From positions 1 through 7,431 of the forward strand of contig JBOGFJ010000060.1 of assembly GCA_050743385.1 (NCBI GenBank): a stretch of 7,431 nt of DNA. Direction: 5' to 3'. This DNA is from JACDBD01 sp050743385. GTDB lineage: Bacteria; Actinomycetota; Acidimicrobiia; IMCC26256; JACDBD01. Shown here in pieces: positions 1 through 5,633 of this stretch. Under the pieces are notes generated by a model that worked only from the letters and a program-made list of their open reading frames with translations, was not told the DNA's origin and did no database searches. The translations under genes were made by a program, and so were the position numbers. Position 1 is the stretch's first letter. Each line of letters opens with the position of its first letter.

Positions 1-224
1 CGCTTGTGCGGCGCGAGGCGCGTGACGTCCTTCCCGTCGAGGCGCAGGCGCCCGGTCCGGGCGGGTTGGAGACCGCAGACGGTGTTGAAGAGCGTGGTCT
101 TGCCGGCGCCGTTCGGGCCGATCAGCCCCGTCACCCGGTCGGCGTCGGCGTGAAGCGACACGTCCGACAGCGCCATCAGCCCGCCGAAGCGAACCGAGAT
201 GCTGTCAACCTCGAGGAGCGACAC
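1..224 (-). CDS. livG: ABC transporter ATP-binding protein, LivG type (partial, N-terminal part only)
   Basis: The first 74 codons of a cytoplasmic ATPase that would power uptake through the adjacent LivH-LivM permease; the rest lies beyond the left edge. The N-terminus has the LivG pattern: a strand reading LLEVDSISVRFGG, then the Walker A P-loop GPNGAGKTT at residues 36-44 followed by LFN, which is typical of LivG rather than LivF. The start is the GTG at 222-224. A strong Shine-Dalgarno (GGAGGAGG on the minus strand, about 234-241) sits 9 nt upstream. The gene overlaps the 3' end of the permease gene by 20 nt, so the two are co-transcribed and probably translationally coupled. Walker B, the signature motif and the C-terminus are not in the window, so integrity cannot be judged. 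Whether a LivF partner follows is unknown. Confidence 0.93.
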   Translation of the reverse strand, partial: MSLLEVDSISVRFGGLMALSDVSLHADADRVTGLIGPNGAGKTTLFNTVCGLQPARTGRLRLDGKDVTRLAPHK

Positions 225-2187
225 GAGTCGGAACCTCCTCCCTCGGGACAGCGGGACCGGGAGGCGGGGGAGCCGGCCCTTCCCACCCGAGCGACAACCG
301 CGCCGGGAGCACGGGGGCGGGCTCCCCGCGCCCGAAGAGGCGGCGGAGCCGGCGCCCGCTCTCGATGAACACGCCGTCGGGGTGGAACGCCAGCGCGATG
401 GCGACGACGGCGATGCCGGCCGTTGGCAGCAGCTCGAGCGCGGGGTAGTCGGCGGCGAGCACGTCGGCCCACGCGAACACCAGCCCCGCGAGGAGCGGGC
501 CGCTGGCGGTCTCGATGCCTCCGATCATGGCGAGGAGCAGGATGACGAGGCCGGCCTGCATCGTGAAGCTCTGGGCGGTGACTCCCTCCCTGAGCCCGGC
601 CCAGAGGGCGCCGCCGAGGCCGGCCATCCCGGCCGAGAGCGAGAACACGAGGAACTTGGTGCGGGTCAGGCCGAGGCCGAGGGTTGCGCACGCCGCCGGG
701 CTGTCGCGGGTCGCGATCAGCTGGCGGCCGAACGGTGCCCGCCGGATCGCGAGCACGATCACCGCGAGGAGCGCGTACGCGACCGCGAGCAACACGAACC
801 ACGCCCGGTTGCTCTCGAGGGGGATGCCCGGCAGGTCGAGGCGATCGATCCGGGCCGTGCCGATGTAGAAGAAGTTCTCCGACGGGAACACCATCTTGTC
901 CATGAACACCGCGAACGCGAGTGTGCTCAGCGCCAGGTACAGCCCCTGGAGCCGCAACGCCGGGAGCGCGATCAGCGCGCCCACCGCGGCGGGAACGACG
1001 ATGGCGAGGACCCACCCGAGCGGTGACCCGCCTTCGCCGAACTTGTAGACACACACCGCGCCCACGCCGGCGAATGTGAGCTGGCACAGCGACACATGCC
1101 CGCCGTAGCCGGTGAGCGGCACCAGCGACAGCACGATGATCCCGATACCGATGCCCGCACCGACGCGTTTGACGTCGAGGTTCGACAGCATGCCCGACAC
1201 CACGAACGCCGCCGCGACCACCAGAGCCCCGGCCACGAGCGACCGCGAGAGCGACGGCACTCGAACGGGCCGGAACCGTTGTGCGATCGACGACGTCGCG
1301 ATCCGGGCTTGCGGCAGCAGGAGCAGCACGATGAAGAGCATCAGCACCGGGATGCCGTCGTAGAGCCCCGTGAGCCAGTCGGGCAGCACGTCGTCGGCGA
1401 ACACCTTGGGCACGTACTGCACCGCGTACGACTGGAGCAGCCCGAGGAGCATGGCGCCGACGAAGGTGAGGGGCAGGCTCCGCAATCGCCCGACCACCGC
1501 GGCGGCGTACGCGTTGACGAGCAGGAGCGTGAGGATCACCGCGTCGAGGGTGAGGAGCGCCGAGATCAGTATCCCCGCGAGCCCGGCGAGCGAGGCGCCG
1601 ATCGCCCACGAGAGCATGCTGGCGCGCTCCGGCCCCGCCCCGCTGAGCGCGAGCAACTCGGGATCGTCGACGAGGGCCCGCATGCTGATGCCGACCCGAG
1701 TGTGGTGCAGCAGCAGGCGCAGGCCGATCGCCACCGCGACGGCCGCGATGAGGGTGATGGCGCGGTGCCACGAGACGAACACGCCCGCGACCCAGAACCC
1801 CTCGGGGTCGAAGAACGGCCGGATGATCCGGGTGGACGGCTCCCAGATCTCCCGGGAGATGCCGATGAGCGCGGCGAGGAGACCCACCGTGGCCACGAGG
1901 CTCGCGGCCAGGGAGGTGCCGCGCAGGCGCCGGATCAGCAGCCGTTCGACCAGCACCCCCATGAGTGGCGCGAACACGAGGAGGACGAGCACGAGCGCGA
2001 TCGGCGTCGAGAGGCCGCGGTTGAAGCGCAGCTCCCAGTACATGAACGCCGACATCATCGCCAGCGCCCCGTGCGCGAAGTTGAAGATGCCCGAGGTCGC
2101 GTAGGTGAGCACGAGGCCGCTGGCCGCGACCGCGTAGATCGCTCCGGTGGCGAGTCCGAAGATCGTCAGCCGGAGCAGGGTGTCCAC
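205..2187 (-). CDS. Fused LivH-LivM branched-chain amino acid-type ABC permease
   Basis: A 660-residue inner-membrane permease that joins in one chain the two subunits usually encoded separately as LivH and LivM. Residues 1 to about 295 are the LivH half: NFAHG near 36-40, several hydrophobic helices, and an ATPase-coupling loop around 166-185 (GISMRALVDDPELLALSGAG). A basic linker (about 295-315) leads to the LivM half, about 315-605. This half has GYGGHVSLCQLTFAGVGA near 360-377, LRLQGLYLALSTLAFA near 411-426, and its coupling loop PFGRQLIATRDSPAA near 485-499. Residues 610-660 form a non-membrane, proline-rich tail (GPAPPPPGPAVP) not typical of LivM. The start is the GTG at 2185-2187, with AGGAGGGG 7 nt upstream. 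The gene follows the binding-protein gene by 13 nt. The family transports branched-chain amino acids, but homologs also carry urea, amides and aromatic or other carboxylic acids, so the substrate is open. Confidence 0.95.
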   Translation of the reverse strand: MDTLLRLTIFGLATGAIYAVAASGLVLTYATSGIFNFAHGALAMMSAFMYWELRFNRGLSTPIALVLVLLVFAPLMGVLVERLLIRRLRGTSLAASLVATVGLLAALIGISREIWEPSTRIIRPFFDPEGFWVAGVFVSWHRAITLIAAVAVAIGLRLLLHHTRVGISMRALVDDPELLALSGAGPERASMLSWAIGASLAGLAGILISALLTLDAVILTLLLVNAYAAAVVGRLRSLPLTFVGAMLLGLLQSYAVQYVPKVFADDVLPDWLTGLYDGIPVLMLFIVLLLLPQARIATSSIAQRFRPVRVPSLSRSLVAGALVVAAAFVVSGMLSNLDVKRVGAGIGIGIIVLSLVPLTGYGGHVSLCQLTFAGVGAVCVYKFGEGGSPLGWVLAIVVPAAVGALIALPALRLQGLYLALSTLAFAVFMDKMVFPSENFFYIGTARIDRLDLPGIPLESNRAWFVLLAVAYALLAVIVLAIRRAPFGRQLIATRDSPAACATLGLGLTRTKFLVFSLSAGMAGLGGALWAGLREGVTAQSFTMQAGLVILLLAMIGGIETASGPLLAGLVFAWADVLAADYPALELLPTAGIAVVAIALAFHPDGVFIESGRRLRRLFGRGEPAPVLPARLSLGWEGPAPPPPGPAVPREEVPTRVAPRG

Positions 2188-2200
2188 CGGCTCGCCCCTC
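2188..2200 (-). promoter_or_regulatory. Ribosome binding site of the LivH-LivM fusion gene
   Basis: The 13-nt gap between the binding-protein stop codon (TAG at 2201-2203) and the permease GTG holds a GGAGGGG Shine-Dalgarno on the minus strand, about 7 nt before the start. It supports the GTG at 2187 as the start and indicates a single transcript with the upstream gene. Confidence 0.7.
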
Positions 2201-3499
2201 CTACGACTGCAACTCCTCGGGCACGTCCACGATGTCGTTGGGCCGGCACTCGAACCCCCGCTTCGGGAAGATCCGCTCGAACTCGCCGTCGTTCACCTGG
2301 AGCTGCGCGAAGCAGCCGGTCGGCTCCTTTCCGCCCGGGTCGGCGACGGCATGGAGGCCGTTGGCGTCCCACTCGTGGATGTTTTGGAGGGCGGTGACGA
2401 GGCCGGCGCGGGTGACGTCGCTCCCGAGCGACTGCACCGCGGTGGCGAACAGCAGGCCCGCCGACCATCCCATGATGCCGAGCGCGCTCGGCTCGCCGTC
2501 GACCCGCTCCACCCACCTCGTGTAACGCCGCAGCTCGCGGACCCGCTTCGCCTCGTCGAGCGGCGTGACGCCCAGGCTGACGAGCGTGTCGTCGGCTGCC
2601 GGCCCGGCTTGATCGAGGTACTCCTCGCTGTAGATGCCGGCGCCGGAGTCGACCACCTCGATGTCGAGGCCCTGGGCGTGCAGCTCGCGCTGGAGCCCCG
2701 CCCAGTTGGTCTCGTCGGCCACCATCCCGAGGTAGGTGACGTCGTTCTGGCGCAGCTGGTCGACGAAGGGCCCCCAGTTGGCGACGTTGATCTCGGTCTC
2801 GCCCTGGTAGACGAACTCGAAGCCCGCCTCCTCGGCTGCGAACACCTGCCGGTCACACGAGTACTGGGTGATCGTCGTGCTCGGGCACAGCATCGCGGCG
2901 CGTTCCTCCACGCCCGGGAACTCCTCCTTCAACCACTCGAAGCGACCGGTGAAGATGCGGTCGGGAGGGCTGGGCGCCGGTTCGTACGTGAGCTCCGACA
3001 GCTGGCGCGCGGGCGAGGTCGAGAACGCCGGAATCGTCGGGATCCCGCACTCCTCGATGACCTCGAGGCCGGCGTCGTCGAAGATGACGCCCTCGCCGAC
3101 GATGGCGAAGTTGTCCTCGGCGCACGCCTGCTCGTAGGCGTCGAGCGCCTCGAGGAGGGCGGAGTCGTACTTGTTGAGCTCGAGCTTGCGCCCGTTGATG
3201 CCGCCCTGCTTGTTGCAGTACCTGACGAAGGCCTCCATCGCCTGCTGGTTGTCCTCGCGCAGACCGGGCCGGAGGTCGCCGCCGACGTCCTGGATGGTCG
3301 CGATGGTGATGGAAGTGTCGGTAACGCCGACATCGGTCGCACCGGAAGCGTCGCCCTCGCCGCACGGCTCGACCTCGGGCGCCTCCTGCGCGGGCGCGGA
3401 TGGTGCTGATCCCGCCGTCGCCGCCGGCAGCATGGCCGCGACGAGCGCGAGCCCCGTGAGTACGGCCAAACGCGCCGGTCGCCTGATGAGAGCCTCCAC
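2201..3499 (-). CDS. Periplasmic substrate-binding protein of the Liv-type ABC transporter (Peripla_BP_6-like)
   Basis: Exported solute receptor expected to deliver ligand to the LivH-LivM permease encoded just downstream; 432 residues. A signal peptide is clear: basic IRRPAR, a hydrophobic core LAVLTGLALVAAMLPAA, then an Ala-rich cleavage region near residues 28-36. There is no lipobox cysteine at the cleavage site (first Cys is residue 46, in EVEPCGEG), so it looks secreted rather than a lipoprotein. The mature part begins TDTSITIATIQDVGG (61-74), as in type I periplasmic binding proteins, followed by AFVRYCNKQGGINGRKLEL (90-108), the hallmark of this family. Eight cysteines (46, 95, 127, 151, 205, 215, 396, 418) suggest disulfides. 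The chosen start is the GTG at 3497-3499, preceded by GGGAGGGGGAGG. The frame stays open to an ATG at 3565, but that start has no ribosome site, would put 22 extra residues before the signal peptide and would overlap the palindrome. Ligand unknown. Confidence 0.92.
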   Translation of the reverse strand: MEALIRRPARLAVLTGLALVAAMLPAATAGSAPSAPAQEAPEVEPCGEGDASGATDVGVTDTSITIATIQDVGGDLRPGLREDNQQAMEAFVRYCNKQGGINGRKLELNKYDSALLEALDAYEQACAEDNFAIVGEGVIFDDAGLEVIEECGIPTIPAFSTSPARQLSELTYEPAPSPPDRIFTGRFEWLKEEFPGVEERAAMLCPSTTITQYSCDRQVFAAEEAGFEFVYQGETEINVANWGPFVDQLRQNDVTYLGMVADETNWAGLQRELHAQGLDIEVVDSGAGIYSEEYLDQAGPAADDTLVSLGVTPLDEAKRVRELRRYTRWVERVDGEPSALGIMGWSAGLLFATAVQSLGSDVTRAGLVTALQNIHEWDANGLHAVADPGGKEPTGCFAQLQVNDGEFERIFPKRGFECRPNDIVDVPEELQS

Positions 3500-3512
3500 G
3501 ACCTCCCCCTCC
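3500..3512 (-). promoter_or_regulatory. Ribosome binding site fixing the binding-protein start
   Basis: Minus-strand GGGAGGGGGAGG lies immediately upstream of the GTG at 3499 with only a 2-3 nt gap from its last G; the better-spaced GGGAGG is about 8 nt away. This purine run, with the signal peptide beginning directly after it, decides the start in favour of 3499 over the ATG at 3565. Confidence 0.65.
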
Positions 3513-3536
3513 CGGGTCAGGAGCACTGGTCGGCGG

Positions 3537-3542
3537 AGCGTA
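3537..3542 (-). promoter_or_regulatory. Possible -10 element of the transporter operon
   Basis: Minus-strand TACGCT matches the TANNNT consensus of actinobacterial housekeeping promoters. It would place transcription start near 3530 and leave a leader of about 30 nt carrying the Shine-Dalgarno. No convincing -35 is visible 17-18 nt upstream. The hexamer overlaps the edge of the inverted repeat at 3538-3563, so a bound repressor would block it. This is a single short match in GC-rich DNA and remains tentative. Confidence 0.35.
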
Positions 3543-3563
3543 CCAAGCGCGTGCTTGGTACGC
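3538..3563. promoter_or_regulatory. Perfect inverted repeat, probable TetR-type operator between divergent operons
   Basis: Left arm GCGTACCAAGC (3538-3548) and right arm GCTTGGTACGC (3553-3563) are exact reverse complements over 11 bp, separated by the 4-nt spacer GCGT. This is the only such palindrome seen in the intergenic DNA of the window. It sits between the transporter operon (minus) and the SDR operon (plus). It overlaps the candidate -10 of the former and ends at about -35 of the latter. Size and symmetry suit a homodimeric TetR-family repressor; CAAG/CTTG half-sites also occur in KstR2-type operators, though there with a shorter spacer. No regulator gene lies in the window, so the cognate protein is unknown. 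Confidence 0.65.
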
Positions 3564-3585
3564 ATCGGGGGACAGGACCCGTCGT

Positions 3586-3597
3586 TACCATGCGCTC
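3586..3597 (+). promoter_or_regulatory. -10 element giving a probable leaderless transcript for the SDR operon
   Basis: TACCAT (3586-3591) matches TANNNT and is followed by exactly six bases before the GTG at 3598. Transcription would therefore begin on the first base of the start codon. No Shine-Dalgarno is present at a useful distance, which agrees with leaderless translation, common in actinobacteria. No clear -35 is visible. Confidence 0.55.
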
Positions 3598-4251
3598 GTG
3601 GTTGCCGGCCGGGTCGTCCTCGTCACGGGCGGCGGGAGCGGCATCGGGGAGTCGATCGCGCTCGGTCTCGGCGATGCGGGCGCGACAGTGGCGGTGACCG
3701 ACGGGCCGATCGGATCTCGCGCCGATGCCGGCCGTGTGTTCGCCGAAGGCACGGCGACGGTCGGCGCCCTCGATGCGGTGGTGCACGCCCTCGTCGATCC
3801 GAACGCACTCGTGGCCGCCCCACTCGTCGACACCGACCCTCCGTCGTGGGATGCACGCTGCGAGGCCGTGCTCCGTACCGCTCTGTGGTGCTTCCAGGCC
3901 GCGCACGACGCGCTCCGACCGCGCGGCGGGCGGATCGTCGTCGTCACTCCCACCGTCGGGCTGACGGGCGGCGCGCATCTGGTGCCGTACGCGACCGCCG
4001 TCGAGGGGATGCGGGCGCTGGCGAAGACGGCCGCTCGCCAGTGGGGAGGGCAGCAGATCGCGGTCAACTGCGTAGCACCGCCCGTCGAGCTCGTGGGCAC
4101 AGCCAGCGGCCCCGATGTGGCGGTGCCCGCGTTCGGTCGCTTCCCCGATGCTCGCACCGACGTCGCGCCGGTGGTCGCGATGCTCGTCGGCGACGCGTTC
4201 GTGACGGGTACAACGGTCGTCGTCGACGGCGGAACGCTGATGACCCCGTGA
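3598..4251 (+). CDS. Degenerate short-chain dehydrogenase/reductase-like protein (probable pseudoenzyme)
   Basis: A 217-residue protein of the SDR fold, shorter than the usual 245-260. The N-terminal Rossmann motif is preserved (TGGGSGIG, residues 10-17) and the C-terminus has the classical TG..VVVDGG (203-212). The catalytic machinery is largely gone. Aligned on the classical Asn-Ser-Tyr-Lys tetrad, Asn is replaced by Val91, Ser by Pro118 (between Thr117 and Thr119), Tyr131 remains, and Lys by Val135 (YATAV instead of YxxxK). The NNAG motif reads VHALVD, and about 20 residues between strand 2 and strand 4 are missing, including the strand-3 DV motif that contacts the adenine. It therefore probably does not catalyse. 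Its stop overlaps the start of the next SDR by 4 nt (GTGA), suggesting equimolar synthesis and possibly a structural or regulatory subunit of a heteromer. The reading frame is intact, so it is not a decaying pseudogene. The alternative ATG at 3590 is out of frame. Confidence 0.85.
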   Translation: MVAGRVVLVTGGGSGIGESIALGLGDAGATVAVTDGPIGSRADAGRVFAEGTATVGALDAVVHALVDPNALVAAPLVDTDPPSWDARCEAVLRTALWCFQAAHDALRPRGGRIVVVTPTVGLTGGAHLVPYATAVEGMRALAKTAARQWGGQQIAVNCVAPPVELVGTASGPDVAVPAFGRFPDARTDVAPVVAMLVGDAFVTGTTVVVDGGTLMTP

Positions 4252-5018
4252 CCGCTGCGGGCGCGCTCGCCGGGCGCACGGTCGCGATCACCGGTGCCGG
4301 CGACGGTGTCGGGCGGGGGATCGCGCTGGCGTGCGGAGCTGCCGGCGCCCACGTCGTCGTGATGGCCCGCCGCGACAACGGCGCGCAGACGGTCGGTTTG
4401 ATCGAGCACGCTGGCGGCGCGGCCGAGTGGGTGCGCGGCGACGTGACCGTCGCCGCCGATGTCGACGAGGTGGTCGCGGCGGCGGTCGAGGGGGGCGGCG
4501 GGCTCGACGCGATGATCCACAACGCGACCAGCCGCCGCTCGAGCCAGCCGGCGCGGCTCGAAGACGTCGACGCCGAGCTCTGGGACGACCACGCGGCGGT
4601 GTCGCTGCGAGGGGCGTACCACTGTGCACGAGCGGCACTGCCGGCACTGTGCGAACGCGCCGGCACGCTCATCCTCATGACGTCGCCTGCGGGGATGGAG
4701 GGGAGCGCGACGTTGCCGCTCTACGGCGCGGTGAAGGGGGCCTTGCGGGGGTTCGCCAAGAGCCTGGCGCGCGAATGGGCACCGCTCGGGGTGACGGTCA
4801 ACCTGCTCTCGCCGCTCGCGCAGACGCCGGCGATGGTGCACGCCATCCGGGAGGACCCCGCGCTCGCCGACCGCCTGGCCGCGCGGGTGCCGATGGGCCG
4901 CCTGGGCGATGCCGAGGTCGACATCGGCCCCGTCGTGGTGTTCCTGGCCGGCGCGGGCGCCGGCTACGTCACGGGCCAGACCCTGCCGGTCGACGGCGGC
5001 CGCTTCATGACCTTGTGA
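4248..5018 (+). CDS. Short-chain dehydrogenase/reductase, catalytically competent
   Basis: A 256-residue NAD(P)-dependent oxidoreductase of the classical SDR family, a cytoplasmic enzyme expected to interconvert a hydroxyl and a carbonyl group. Visible motifs: cofactor loop TGAGDGVG (15-22), Arg41-Arg42 at the end of strand 2 (favouring NADP), GDV at 64-66 for adenine, HNA at 91-93, and the triad Ser146, Tyr159, Lys163 (YGAVK). The Asn of the extended tetrad appears as Ser119. The C-terminus reads YVTGQTLPVDGG then FMTL. The start is the GTG at 4248, within the GTGA shared with the upstream stop. The frame is open far upstream, but that sequence is not SDR-like and overlaps the previous gene. 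It shares a VDGGxxMTx ending with the degenerate SDR just upstream, consistent with an old duplication. Substrate not deducible; a hydroxyacyl-CoA or other alcohol is possible. Confidence 0.92.
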   Translation: MTAAGALAGRTVAITGAGDGVGRGIALACGAAGAHVVVMARRDNGAQTVGLIEHAGGAAEWVRGDVTVAADVDEVVAAAVEGGGGLDAMIHNATSRRSSQPARLEDVDAELWDDHAAVSLRGAYHCARAALPALCERAGTLILMTSPAGMEGSATLPLYGAVKGALRGFAKSLAREWAPLGVTVNLLSPLAQTPAMVHAIREDPALADRLAARVPMGRLGDAEVDIGPVVVFLAGAGAGYVTGQTLPVDGGRFMTL

Positions 5019-5632
5019 CTCCGCAACTGATCCTCTGGAACGGGCTCGACGAGTGGCGCACCGAAGCGGCGTGGATCGATCTGACCGCCGATGGCGTCCG
5101 GGCCACGGGCACGCAGGTGGGGGCAGATCCGATCCCGTATCGCGTCGACTACGAGCTCGACGCGCCCGAGCGGTTCGTCACCCGCCGGTTCGAGGTTCGG
5201 GCCGGGGGGACCGGCTGGTCACGCCGGGTCGAGCTGACACACGACGGTGACGGCGGGTGGCGGTGCGTCGCCGAGCACGAGGGTCATGTCGACCTGCCGG
5301 CTCCGGGAGGCGACGCCGAGATCCTGGGCGAGGCCCGCGACTGCGACCTCGGGGTCTCGCCGCTCACCAACCTCATGCCCGTGCGCCGGCACGCCCTGCA
5401 CGAGCACGCCGGCGCGGCCGACTTCGTGATGGCATGGGTATCGGTGCCCGCCCTCGAGGTTTTCGCTTCGGGGCAGCGCTACGAGCATGTTCGGCGGGGG
5501 AAATCGGCCGCCGTGGTCCGCTTCGTCGACCGGGGACGGTTCGCCGGCTTTACCGCCGAGCTCGAGCTCGATCCCGACGGCCTGGTGCTGGTCTATCCCG
5601 GCCTGGCGCGCCGGGTGGTGGAGCACCCGTAG
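5015..5632 (+). CDS. Putative glycolipid-binding family protein (PF06475 / COG3554 type)
   Basis: A 205-residue, probably cytoplasmic protein with no signal peptide or membrane segment. It shows the pattern I associate with the putative glycolipid-binding family: an early WNGLDEWRTEAA block (8-19), YRVDYELDA (42-50), W82 after a DGDGG turn, CDLGVSPLTNLMPVRR (110-125; compare the family's D..tPfTNtLPiRR), VPALEV with GQRYEHV (144-159), and LDPDGLVLVYPGLARRV (185-201). Biochemical function is not established for the family; the name comes from structural similarity to lipid-binding beta-barrel proteins. The start is the GTG at 5015, sharing GTGA with the stop of the active SDR, so it is the third gene of a translationally coupled operon. 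Length fits the family. It could present or bind a hydrophobic substrate for the SDR pair, but that is inference. Its stop lies 1 nt from the end of the converging hydrolase gene. Confidence 0.85.
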   Translation: MTPQLILWNGLDEWRTEAAWIDLTADGVRATGTQVGADPIPYRVDYELDAPERFVTRRFEVRAGGTGWSRRVELTHDGDGGWRCVAEHEGHVDLPAPGGDAEILGEARDCDLGVSPLTNLMPVRRHALHEHAGAADFVMAWVSVPALEVFASGQRYEHVRRGKSAAVVRFVDRGRFAGFTAELELDPDGLVLVYPGLARRVVEHP

Positions 5633-5633
5633 C

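Noticed and set aside
176..1771. Long minus-strand frame of over 500 codons within the permease gene
   Set aside because: Low-complexity Arg/Ala/Gly-rich translation in a different frame from the recognisable LivH-LivM protein; a GC-driven shadow.
1096..2397. Long open frame on the plus strand opposite the permease and binding-protein genes
   Set aside because: It is rich in Arg, Glu, His and Gln with no recognisable motif, and lies antisense to clear LivH-LivM coding sequence. Such frames are expected in very GC-rich DNA.
3500..3565. Upstream extension of the binding protein to the ATG at 3565
   Set aside because: No ribosome binding site there; it would add 22 residues before a well-formed signal peptide and run through the palindrome. 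The GTG at 3499 has a strong Shine-Dalgarno.
3590..3700. ATG at 3590 as start of the first SDR
   Set aside because: It is out of frame with the SDR and its frame closes after a few dozen codons.
3585..4841. Minus-strand open frame opposite both SDR genes
   Set aside because: Composition is Arg/Thr/Pro-rich without family motifs, and both SDRs on the plus strand show conserved motifs through the same DNA.
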